Of a DNA stretch of 8,309 nt, positions 1 to 8,309 are shown in pieces (within the stretch, counting starts at the first letter, position 1; each line of letters opens with the position of its first letter). The position numbers and the translations under genes were made by a program. Origin of the DNA: an uncultured Oscillospiraceae bacterium (GTDB lineage: Bacteria > Bacillota > Clostridia > Oscillospirales > Acutalibacteraceae); the NCBI GenBank assembly GCA_900553525.1, contig USDZ01000069.1:1-8309 (forward strand). Reading direction: 5' to 3'. The notes under the pieces are model-generated. The model did not search any database. It saw nothing but the letters and a program-made list of their open reading frames with translations, and was not told the DNA's origin.

Positions 1-273
1 GTTCTTGACATAGTCGGCGTGCCCGGGGCAGTCCACATGGGCATAGTGACGCTTTTCGGTCTGATATTCCACGTGGGCGGTGTTGATCGTGATACCACGG
101 GCGCGCTCCTCGGGAGCCTTATCGATGTTCGCATAATCCACGAAATCGGCGTCGCCCTTCAGGTTCAGAACCTTGGTGATGGCCGCGGTCAAAGTGGTCT
201 TGCCATGGTCGACGTGGCCGATGGTGCCGATGTTTACATGGGGCTTCGTTCTTTCGAATTTTGCCTTTGCCAT
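1..273 (-). CDS. tuf: Translation elongation factor Tu, N-terminal part (runs off the left edge)
   Basis: EF-Tu is the GTPase that carries aminoacyl-tRNA to the ribosomal A site. Only the first 91 residues are visible, all within the G domain. They include the P-loop GHVDHGKT (residues 19-26), the switch I motif RGITI (59-63) and the G3 motif DCPGH (81-85), whose His85 is the catalytic histidine of the family. The ATG at 273 is preceded by AAAGGAGGAA (290-281), a strong ribosome binding site 9 nt away. The family is about 395-400 residues long, so roughly three quarters of the gene lies outside the window; the cut is the window edge, not a truncation. It is the last visible gene of the str operon, 149 nt after fusA, and has its own promoter at 328-356. 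Whether the genome has a second tuf copy cannot be seen here. Confidence 0.98.
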   Translation of the reverse strand, partial: MAKAKFERTKPHVNIGTIGHVDHGKTTLTAAITKVLNLKGDADFVDYANIDKAPEERARGITINTAHVEYQTEKRHYAHVDCPGHADYVKN

Positions 274-297
274 AATGGCGTTCCTCCTTTTATCAAC

Positions 298-328
298 CTC
301 AAAAATATTTTGAGTCTGCACGGACTCA
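298..328 (-). other. Two overlapping, mutually exclusive hairpins in the tuf leader
   Basis: Hairpin A pairs TGAGTC (328-323) with GACTCA (316-311) around a 6-nt loop. Hairpin B pairs CTCAAAA (314-308) with TTTTGAG (304-298) around the loop TAT. They share bases 314-311, so only one can form. The predicted start of the tuf promoter (about 321) removes the left arm of A, so only read-through mRNA from fusA could form A. The promoter's own transcript could form only B, which ends 10 nt before the ribosome binding site. The inverted repeats are seen directly; a regulatory role is inference. Confidence 0.4.
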
Positions 329-356
329 TTGTAGCAACTTCATCCAGGAATTTCAA
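328..356 (-). promoter_or_regulatory. Sigma-A type promoter of tuf
   Basis: On the minus strand, TTGAAA (356-351, 5 of 6 to consensus) is followed by a 17-nt spacer and TACAAT (333-328, 5 of 6). TGC directly before TACAAT gives an extended -10 box. A run of six A (365-360) just upstream of the -35 resembles an UP element. The predicted start is near G321, giving a leader of about 48 nt before the tuf ATG. There is no terminator between fusA and this site, so tuf would be made both by read-through and from this promoter. The call rests on sequence match only. Confidence 0.82.
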
Positions 357-422
357 GCCTTTTTTCCAATTCTTTCGCTTTGAAAAGAGACCGGTATCCA
401 CGGCTTTTTCTCACGGATGGAA

Positions 423-2507
423 TCAGTCCTGCTTCTTGGCCCGGCTGGACATAATGGATTCGGCGACGCTCTTCGGAACTTCGGCGTAATGCGCGGGCTC
501 CATGACGTACTGACCGCGTCCCTGGGTACGGGAGCGCAGGTCGGTGGCGTAACCGAACATCTCGGACAACGGGACAAGCGCATGGATCTGCTGGGCACCG
601 GCGACGGCTTCCATGCCCTGCATCAAGCCCCGGCGGGAATTGATGTCACCGATGACATCGCCCATATACTCTTCGGGGACGGTGACGACCACCTTCATGA
701 TCGGCTCAAGCAGGACCGGATCGGCCTTGCGCATCGCCTCCTTGAACGCCATGGAACCGGCGATTTTGAAGGCCATTTCGGAGGAGTCGACCTCGTGATA
801 GGAACCGTCGTACAGCGTCACCTTGACGTCCACCACCGGATAACCGGCGAGCACGCCCGACTGCATGGCGCCCTGGATACCGGCATCGACGGCGGGGATA
901 TACTCTTTTGGGATCACGCCGCCGACAATGGCGTTGACGAACTCGTATCCTTTGCCCGGTTCGTTGGGCTCGAGCTTGATCTTGACGTGGCCATACTGAC
1001 CGCGACCGCCCGACTGGCGCGCATATTTGTTGTCGACATCCGCGAGACGGCGGACCGTTTCTTTATACGCAACCTGGGGCGCGCCCACGTTGGCTTCCAC
1101 CTTGAATTCCCGCAGCAGACGATCGACGATGATTTCCAGATGCAGTTCGCCCATGCCGGCGATAATGGTCTGGCCCGTCTCCTCATCGGTGTAAGTCTTA
1201 AAGGTGGGATCTTCTTCCGCCAGCTTGGCCAGGGCAATTCCCATCTTTTCCTGCCCGGCCTTGGTCTTCGGCTCGATGGCGACCCGGATAACCGGATCCG
1301 GGAACTCCATGGATTCCAGGATAACCGGATGCTTTTCATCGCACAGGGTATCGCCGGTCGTGGTATTTTTCAGGCCCACGGCTGCGGCAATATCACCCGC
1401 ATAGACGGTCTCGATATCCTGCCGGTGATTGGCATGCATTTGCAGAATACGGCCCATCCGCTCGTCGTTGTCCTTATTGGCGTTGTAAACCGTGGTGCCG
1501 GCGTTGACGGTACCGGAATAGACGCGGAAGAAGCAGAGCTTGCCCACAAAGGGATCCGTCGCGATCTTAAACGCAAGGGCCGCGAACGGCTCGGTGTCGG
1601 ACGAATGCCGTTCCACTTCCTCCCCCGTCTCGGGATTGACGCCCTTGATGGAAGGAACGTCGGTGGGGGCGGGCATATAATCGACGATGGCGTCCAGGAG
1701 TTTCTGCACGCCCTTGTTGCGGTAGGAGGTGCCGCAGGTGACCGGCACCATCTTGTTGGCAAGGGTGGATTTCCGGATGCAGGACTTGATCTCGTCGATG
1801 GTCAGCTCTTCGCCGGAAAAATATTTCTCCAGCAGCGCATCGTCCTGTTCCGCCACGTGCTCGATAAGCTCCTCATGGTATTTCTGCGCCTGCTCGAGCA
1901 TGTCGGCCGGGATCTCCTCGCAGCGGATATCCTTGCCCACATCGTCGTAATAGATATACGCTTTCATTTCCACCAGGTCGATGATGCCCTTGAAGGTATC
2001 CTCCGATCCGATGGGGAGCTGGATGGGAACGGCGTTGGTCTTGAGCCGGTCCTTCATCATCTGGACCACGCGATAGAAATCGGCGCCCATGATGTCCATC
2101 TTGTTGACATACGCCATGCGGGGCACCTTGTACTCATCGGCCTGACGCCACACCGTCTCCGATTGGGGTTCGACGCCGCCTTTGGCGCAGAAGACCGTCA
2201 CCGAGCCGTCCAGCACCCGCAGGGAGCGCTGCACTTCCACGGTGAAATCCACGTGTCCGGGGGTGTCGATGATATTGATGCGGTGCTCTTTCCAGAAACA
2301 CGTGGTCGCAGCGGACGTAATCGTGATGCCGCGCTCCTGCTCCTGGGCCATCCAGTCCATGGTAGCGGAACCGTCATGGGTTTCTCCCAAACGGTGGTTG
2401 ATGCCGGTATAAAAGAGGATCCGCTCCGTCGTGGTGGTTTTGCCCGCATCGATGTGCGCCATGATGCCGATATTCCGAGTGCGCTCCAGCGATACTTGTC
2501 TTGCCAT
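423..2507 (-). CDS. fusA: Translation elongation factor G
   Basis: EF-G is the GTPase that drives tRNA and mRNA translocation on the ribosome and, with ribosome recycling factor, splits spent ribosomes. The protein has 694 residues, normal for the family. The G domain shows the P-loop AHIDAGKT (17-24), RGITI in switch I (59-63), DTPGH (81-85), NKMD (135-138) and a G5 region CGTSYRNKG (258-266). Domain IV, which enters the decoding site, has SGGRGQYG (499-506) and the GSYHEVDSSE loop with His571. The order G-II-III-IV-V is complete with no frameshift. The ATG at 2507 was chosen because TAGGAGGA (2520-2513) lies 6 nt before it and the protein then begins MARQVSLERTRNIG, the usual EF-G start; in-frame codons further upstream lack both. 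It sits between rpsG and tuf as in most bacterial str operons and looks like the canonical translational EF-G, not a paralogue for tetracycline or fusidic acid protection. Confidence 0.99.
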   Translation of the reverse strand: MARQVSLERTRNIGIMAHIDAGKTTTTERILFYTGINHRLGETHDGSATMDWMAQEQERGITITSAATTCFWKEHRINIIDTPGHVDFTVEVQRSLRVLDGSVTVFCAKGGVEPQSETVWRQADEYKVPRMAYVNKMDIMGADFYRVVQMMKDRLKTNAVPIQLPIGSEDTFKGIIDLVEMKAYIYYDDVGKDIRCEEIPADMLEQAQKYHEELIEHVAEQDDALLEKYFSGEELTIDEIKSCIRKSTLANKMVPVTCGTSYRNKGVQKLLDAIVDYMPAPTDVPSIKGVNPETGEEVERHSSDTEPFAALAFKIATDPFVGKLCFFRVYSGTVNAGTTVYNANKDNDERMGRILQMHANHRQDIETVYAGDIAAAVGLKNTTTGDTLCDEKHPVILESMEFPDPVIRVAIEPKTKAGQEKMGIALAKLAEEDPTFKTYTDEETGQTIIAGMGELHLEIIVDRLLREFKVEANVGAPQVAYKETVRRLADVDNKYARQSGGRGQYGHVKIKLEPNEPGKGYEFVNAIVGGVIPKEYIPAVDAGIQGAMQSGVLAGYPVVDVKVTLYDGSYHEVDSSEMAFKIAGSMAFKEAMRKADPVLLEPIMKVVVTVPEEYMGDVIGDINSRRGLMQGMEAVAGAQQIHALVPLSEMFGYATDLRSRTQGRGQYVMEPAHYAEVPKSVAESIMSSRAKKQD

Positions 2508-2530
2508 AAGTGTCCTCCTAATCTTTGTCT

Positions 2531-2559
2531 CGTTTGGCCGCAAACGCCGCCTCTAGCGG
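2531..2559 (-). other. Tandem small hairpins just upstream of the fusA ribosome binding site
   Basis: The 126-nt rpsG-fusA spacer contains two adjoining inverted repeats. One is CCGC/GCGG with a 5-nt loop (2547-2559). The next is CGTTTG/CAAACG with a 4-nt loop (2531-2546), ending 10 nt before the fusA Shine-Dalgarno (2513-2520). A four-base stem CCGT/ACGG lies at 2589-2600. None is followed by a T run, so they are not terminators, and I found no convincing promoter in this spacer. They may shape fusA translation or mRNA processing; that is inference. Confidence 0.35.
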
Positions 2560-2633
2560 AATTGGAACCCGAACCGCAGGCGACAGCGCCGTGAGAACGG
2601 TTGGTCCTCATGCCGGGGAGGGCAGGTATGGGC

Positions 2634-3104
2634 TTACCATCTGTAATGGGCAAACGCGCGGTTGGCCTCGGCCATCTTGTGGGTGTCGTCCCGCTTCTTA
2701 GCGGCACCGCCGTTGCCGTTGACGGCATCGAGAATCTCCGCCGCGAGCCGTTCCCGCATGGTGCGTTCGGAACGGGTGCGGGAGTAGGTCGTCAGCCAGC
2801 GCAAGCCCAGGGTCTGCCGGCGCTCCGGCCGGACTTCAATCGGCACCTGATAGGTCGCGCCGCCGACACGGCGGGCCTTGACCTCCAGTTGGGGCATAAT
2901 GTTCTCCATCGCCTGCTCGAACACCTCGAGCGGCTCTTTCCCGGATTTTTCCCGGACAATGTCGAACGCGCCGTAGACAATCTTCTGGGCGACGCCCCGT
3001 TTGCCGTCGATCATGACATTGTTGATGAGTCTGGTAACCAGTTTGGAATTGTAAAGCGGATCAGGCAAAACATCGCGTTTTGCGATCGAACCTCTTCTCG
3101 GCAC
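2634..3104 (-). CDS. rpsG: 30S ribosomal protein S7
   Basis: S7 is a primary 16S rRNA-binding protein that starts assembly of the 30S head and lines the E-site tRNA path. The product is 156 residues, the standard bacterial length. It begins (M)PRRGSIAKRDVLPDP and carries the family blocks NVMIDGKRGVAQKIVY, KARRVGGATYQVPIEV and LRWLTTYSRTRSERTM, ending AHYRW. The start is GTG at 3104, preceded by AAGGAGGG (3119-3112) with 8 nt between GGAGG and the start. Another in-frame GTG at 3122 would overlap that binding site and is rejected. The gene lies 217 nt downstream of rpsL and 126 nt upstream of fusA. In E. coli, S7 represses its own operon by binding the rpsL-rpsG spacer, and the spacer here is long and rich in hairpins. 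Confidence 0.99.
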   Translation of the reverse strand: MPRRGSIAKRDVLPDPLYNSKLVTRLINNVMIDGKRGVAQKIVYGAFDIVREKSGKEPLEVFEQAMENIMPQLEVKARRVGGATYQVPIEVRPERRQTLGLRWLTTYSRTRSERTMRERLAAEILDAVNGNGGAAKKRDDTHKMAEANRAFAHYRW

Positions 3105-3111
3105 TTTACTT

Positions 3112-3119
3112 CCCTCCTT
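3112..3119 (-). promoter_or_regulatory. Ribosome binding site that fixes the rpsG GTG start
   Basis: AAGGAGGG on the minus strand lies 8 nt (from the end of GGAGG) before GTG 3104. It overlaps the competing in-frame GTG at 3122-3120, which therefore cannot be the start and would add six residues not found in S7 proteins. Confidence 0.85.
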
Positions 3120-3191
3120 CACATAAATGATATCATCGGTACTCGAAAGGCACTTTCTCCCGTTGGCCGATGCGAGGCAGATCCGCTATAA

Positions 3192-3210
3192 GCCCGGGGC
3201 AGGCCCGGAC
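3192..3210 (-). other. Stem-loop in the rpsL-rpsG spacer (third in transcript order after the terminator-like hairpin)
   Basis: On the minus strand GTCCGGG (3210-3204) can pair with CCCGGGC (3198-3192) around a 5-nt loop, giving seven pairs including one G-U. It is very GC-rich and is followed by TTAT rather than a T run, so it is not a good terminator. It lies about 87 nt before the rpsG start. Confidence 0.4.
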
Positions 3211-3227
3211 ATATATGATAACTGCCG

Positions 3228-3252
3228 GCAAAACGGGCATTCCCCGTTTTGC
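3228..3252 (-). other. Perfect 10-bp stem-loop in the rpsL-rpsG spacer
   Basis: GCAAAACGGG and CCCGTTTTGC form a perfect 10-bp inverted repeat around a 5-nt loop (GAATG on the transcript). It is the longest perfect hairpin I found between genes in this window. There is no T run after it on either strand, so a stand-alone terminator is unlikely. Its place between rpsL and rpsG makes it a candidate for RNA processing or for ribosomal-protein feedback control, which is inference. Confidence 0.55.
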
Positions 3253-3286
3253 TGCGCATCGAAACCTCTGTTGAAAATGTGGAATC

Positions 3287-3302
3287 TCCATCCGCAGATG
3301 GA
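3287..3302 (-). other. Small stem-loop after the rpsL terminator-like hairpin
   Basis: TCCATC and GATGGA pair perfectly (6 bp) around the loop TGCG on the transcript. It begins 6 nt after the T run of the hairpin at the rpsL stop and is the second in a row of four structures in this spacer. Confidence 0.4.
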
Positions 3303-3307
3303 TAGGC

Positions 3308-3334
3308 AAAAACCGCCGGATTTACTTGGCGGCT
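3308..3334 (-). terminator. Terminator-like hairpin overlapping the rpsL stop codon (possible attenuator)
   Basis: On the minus strand AGCCGCC (3334-3328) pairs with GGCGGTT (3317-3311) around a 10-nt loop, giving five GC pairs extended by one G-U and one A-U. Five T follow the GC core (3312-3308). This matches an intrinsic terminator with a short stem. The rpsL stop TAA (3324-3322) lies in the loop, so a ribosome finishing rpsL would cover the hairpin and block it. Because rpsG, fusA and tuf lie downstream, it should be at most a partial or translation-coupled attenuator. Confidence 0.45.
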
Positions 3335-3747
3335 CCAGCCTTGGGACGCTTGGCGCCGTACTTGGATCTGGCCTGCATACGCTTGGCGACGCCTTGCGCA
3401 TCCAGGGTGCCGCGCACGATGTGATACCGCACGCCGGGCAGATCCTTAACACGGCCGCCGCGGATGAGGACGACGCTGTGCTCCTGAAGATTGTGGCCTT
3501 CCCCGGGGATATAGGACGTCACTTCAATCCCGTTGGACAGGCGCACACGGGCGACTTTCCGGAGGGCCGAGTTCGGCTTCTTCGGGGTCGACGTTTTCAC
3601 CGCGGTACACACGCCGCGCTTCTGGGGAGAGTTCTGGTCGGTGGAAATGCGCTTTTTGGAGTTCCATCCCTTGAGCAGGGCGGGCGCCTTCGCCTTTTTC
3701 CCGATCTCTTCCCGGCCTTTGCGCACGAGCTGGTTAAAAGTGGGCAA
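3322..3747 (-). CDS. rpsL: 30S ribosomal protein S12
   Basis: S12 sits at the decoding centre of the 30S subunit and controls reading accuracy; it is the classic streptomycin target. With the start used here it has 141 residues: (M)PTFNQLVRKGRE at the N-terminus, then a stretch near residues 25-37 that E. coli S12 lacks but Gram-positive S12 has, PQKRGVCT (41-48), TPKKPNSALRK (54-64) and GGRVKDLPGVRYH (97-109). Lys56 and Lys101 match the two lysines (E. coli 43 and 88) whose change gives streptomycin resistance; both are wild type. Asp102 is the residue methylthiolated by RimO in other bacteria. The start is TTG at 3747: AGGAGGTG (3761-3754) ends 6 nt before it and S12 proteins begin at this point. 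An in-frame GTG at 3756 lies inside that binding site. The L7Ae-like gene ends 88 nt upstream. Confidence 0.98.
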   Translation of the reverse strand: MPTFNQLVRKGREEIGKKAKAPALLKGWNSKKRISTDQNSPQKRGVCTAVKTSTPKKPNSALRKVARVRLSNGIEVTSYIPGEGHNLQEHSVVLIRGGRVKDLPGVRYHIVRGTLDAQGVAKRMQARSKYGAKRPKAGAAK

Positions 3748-3753
3748 ATCTAA

Positions 3754-3761
3754 CACCTCCT
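3754..3761 (-). promoter_or_regulatory. Ribosome binding site that fixes the rpsL TTG start
   Basis: AGGAGGTG is a full eight-base match to the 16S rRNA tail. Its final GTG (3756-3754) is in frame with rpsL and could be taken for the start, adding three residues. That codon cannot be both binding site and start, so TTG 3747, 8 nt after GGAGG, is the start. Confidence 0.85.
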
Positions 3762-3780
3762 ACAGTTTCATATTTATCCG

Positions 3781-3805
3781 AAAGAGGCGTCCATACGCCT
3801 TCTTT
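3781..3805 (-). other. Stem-loop in the L7Ae-rpsL spacer
   Basis: The arms 3781-3790 and 3795-3805 form a 10-bp stem with one bulged base and a 4-nt loop. The core is GGCGT/ACGCC and the ends are AAAGA/TCTTT. On the transcript the second arm ends TCTTT and continues CGG, so the T run is too short for a convincing terminator. It lies about 20 nt before the rpsL ribosome binding site. I saw no promoter in this 88-nt spacer. Confidence 0.4.
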
Positions 3806-3835
3806 GGAACAAAAGGGAGTTTCCGGGGGTTTCTC

Positions 3836-4078
3836 CTACGAACGGAGGACGGCGGCACAGGCGCAGCCGACTTTGAGGCCGCACAGCCGTCCGAGTTCCC
3901 GCATGGTGGGGACCTCGAGCACCGGCACGCCCACGTCCCCGGCCGCCAAGCGAACCGGTTCCGCCACACGGGCCGCCGCGTCCTCTGCAATATAAACCCG
4001 GAGAACCCGACCATCCCGCAGGGCACGGAGGGTTTGCCTGGCGCCTGAAACCCCTGGCTTTTCGAGTGCAGCGCTCAA
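3836..4078 (-). CDS. ybxF: L7Ae/YbxF-type RNA-binding protein
   Basis: This 80-residue protein belongs to the L7Ae/L30e/S12e/Gadd45 family. Its Bacillus relatives (YbxF, YmxC) bind kink-turn RNA, but their cell role is poorly defined. Family marks visible are GARQTLRAL (12-20), matching the GTKQTVKAL block of YbxF that contacts RNA, the strand LRVYIAEDA (26-34), and the C-terminal RELGRLCGLKVG (60-71) followed by a small hydrophobic end. Length agrees with YbxF (about 82). The start is TTG at 4078, with AGGGGGAG-type pairing (4092-4084) 5 nt upstream. It lies between rpoC and rpsL, its typical place in Firmicutes, and is the first gene after the promoter at 4116-4145. It is richer in Ala and Arg, and less conserved, than its neighbours. 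Three cysteines (66, 72, 74) near the C-terminus are unusual compared with the YbxF sequence I recall. Confidence 0.9.
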   Translation of the reverse strand: MSAALEKPGVSGARQTLRALRDGRVLRVYIAEDAAARVAEPVRLAAGDVGVPVLEVPTMRELGRLCGLKVGCACAAVLRS

Positions 4079-4083
4079 GACAA

Positions 4084-4092
4084 CTCCCCCTC
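4084..4092 (-). promoter_or_regulatory. Ribosome binding site of the L7Ae-like gene (TTG start)
   Basis: GAGGGGGAG on the minus strand ends 5 nt before TTG 4078. The TTG start gives a protein aligned with the N-terminus of YbxF. There is no ATG or GTG in frame at a better distance. Confidence 0.7.
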
Positions 4093-4127
4093 TGCGGCAG
4101 ATGTCACGGTTGGTTATTGTATCACAA

Positions 4128-7769
<3,642 letters not shown>

Positions 7770-7780
7770 ACGCTTTCCGT

Positions 7781-7787
7781 CCTCCCC
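7781..7787 (-). promoter_or_regulatory. Ribosome binding site of rpoC in the 22-nt rpoB-rpoC gap
   Basis: GGGGAGG lies between the rpoB stop (7792) and the rpoC ATG (7769), with an 11-nt spacer to the first of two adjacent ATG codons. The short gap implies co-transcription, and perhaps translational coupling, of rpoB and rpoC in an equal ratio. Confidence 0.75.
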
Positions 7788-7791
7788 TTTA

Positions 7792-8309
7792 TCAAAGCTC
7801 GTCGTCGAGCAGCATCTCGGCACCGGATCCAAAGTCCTCATCCGACGCGAGGGTATCCTCGTCGGGTTCCGGTTCTTCCACGGCGTATCCGACCAGATCG
7901 TCCTCATTGGCCACGGTGGCGAACGCATCGTCATCGACGGTCACCATCCCCAGTTCCTCGTCGTCGTCGAAGGTCTGTTTGAGGTCGATCTCCTGTTTGT
8001 CTTTATTCAGGACTTTAATGTCCAGTCCAAGGCTCTGCAGTTCCTTGACCAGCACCTTGAAAGACTCCGGAACGCCGGATTTCGGTACGTTCTGGCCTTT
8101 GACAATGGCCTCATAGGTCTTGACGCGGCCCACCACGTCGTCGGACTTGACGGTGAGGATCTCCTGGAGGGTATAAGCGGCGCCGTAGGCTTCCAGCGCC
8201 CACACTTCCATTTCGCCGAAGCGCTGGCCGCCGAACTGGGCCTTGCCGCCCAGAGGCTGCTGGGTGACCAGGGAGTAGGGGCCGGTGGAACGGGCGTGGA
8301 TCTTATCGT
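7792..8309 (-). CDS. rpoB: DNA-directed RNA polymerase subunit beta, C-terminal part (runs off the right edge)
   Basis: This subunit forms the other half of the polymerase cleft with beta'. Only the last 171 residues are visible, beginning DKIHARSTGPYSLVTQQPLGG. They include the near-universal C-terminal block GGKAQFGGQRFGEMEVWALEAYGAAYTLQEILTVKSDD split over 8206-8250 and nearby, and the PESFKVLVKEL helix that anchors the beta-beta' clamp contact. The E. coli protein ends soon after the equivalent of SLGLDIKV. Here a further tail follows, and 25 of the last 64 residues are Asp or Glu with one Lys. Acidic tails of this kind are known in Firmicute RpoB, but the sequence varies. The stop is TGA at 7794-7792. 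The rifampicin-binding region and the start lie outside the window. Confidence 0.98.
   Translation of the reverse strand, partial: DKIHARSTGPYSLVTQQPLGGKAQFGGQRFGEMEVWALEAYGAAYTLQEILTVKSDDVVGRVKTYEAIVKGQNVPKSGVPESFKVLVKELQSLGLDIKVLNKDKQEIDLKQTFDDDEELGMVTVDDDAFATVANEDDLVGYAVEEPEPDEDTLASDEDFGSGAEMLLDDEL

Noticed and set aside
357..422. A terminator between fusA and tuf
   Set aside because: The repeats of CACGG here are direct, not inverted, and no GC stem with a T run was found on the minus strand. Read-through into tuf is expected.
2508..2543. An upstream fusA start at 2543 adding 12 residues
   Set aside because: The extension overlaps the ribosome binding site at 2513-2520 and is absent from EF-G proteins; ATG 2507 fits in every respect.
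417..2594. A plus-strand open frame of 725 codons antisense to fusA
   Set aside because: The same effect: it is in codon-to-codon register with fusA, and its length reflects the absence of TTA, CTA and TCA in that gene. No ribosome binding site or family signature was seen.
3105..3122. An rpsG start at GTG 3122 giving six extra residues MKEGSK
   Set aside because: It overlaps the AAGGAGGG ribosome binding site. GTG 3104 gives the standard 156-residue S7.
3127..3155. A possible promoter just before rpsG (extended -10 TGA-TATCAT at 3135-3127)
   Set aside because: The -10 is part of a perfect palindrome, and no -35 box better than 3 of 6 lies at 16-18 nt. The implied start would fall at the edge of the ribosome binding site. 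Too weak to call.
3748..3756. An rpsL start at GTG 3756 giving an N-terminus MLDLPTF
   Set aside because: This GTG is part of the AGGAGGTG ribosome binding site. TTG 3747 has ideal spacing and gives the usual S12 N-terminus.
4079..4115. A kink-turn in the leader of the L7Ae-like gene, for autoregulation
   Set aside because: TGA and GA elements occur around a short TCTG/CAGA stem, but I could not place the paired G-A steps and both helices of a kink-turn.

Overview
This window is ordinary core chromosome. It holds the str (streptomycin) ribosomal and elongation-factor operon, joined at its upstream end to the genes for the two largest RNA polymerase subunits. All seven genes lie on the minus strand. 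In transcription order, from the right edge to the left, they are: rpoB (3' end only), rpoC (complete), a small L7Ae/YbxF-type protein, rpsL (S12), rpsG (S7), fusA (EF-G) and tuf (EF-Tu, first 91 codons only). I see no mobile element, tRNA, rRNA, CRISPR array or accessory gene, and no novel multi-gene system.

Organism: an L7Ae-like gene between rpoC and rpsL is typical of Firmicutes. The long form of S12, the acidic tail on RpoB, strong AGGAGG ribosome binding sites and free use of TTG and GTG starts agree with this. The wording of EF-G, S12 and RpoC looks most like Clostridia (perhaps Oscillospirales or a relative) with GC-rich DNA. This placement comes from memory of the families, not from a search.

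Layout: rpoB stop (7792) and rpoC start (7769) are 22 nt apart. A near-consensus sigma-A promoter overlaps the 3' end of rpoC (4116-4145) and would start a transcript just before the L7Ae-like gene. The next spacers are 49 nt (rpoC to L7Ae), 88 nt (L7Ae to rpsL), 217 nt (rpsL to rpsG), 126 nt (rpsG to fusA) and 149 nt (fusA to tuf). The last holds a second strong promoter (328-356) that would give tuf its own transcript. No stretch without a gene exceeds 217 nt.

The most interesting content is regulatory. There are two internal promoters with the same extended -10 box. A terminator-like hairpin carries the rpsL stop codon in its loop. The unusually long rpsL-rpsG spacer has a row of stem-loops, in the place where S7 autoregulation acts in E. 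coli. Three consecutive genes (L7Ae-like, rpsL, rpsG) start with TTG, TTG and GTG. Together these suggest that RNA polymerase, ribosomal proteins and elongation factors share a cluster but have separable control points.
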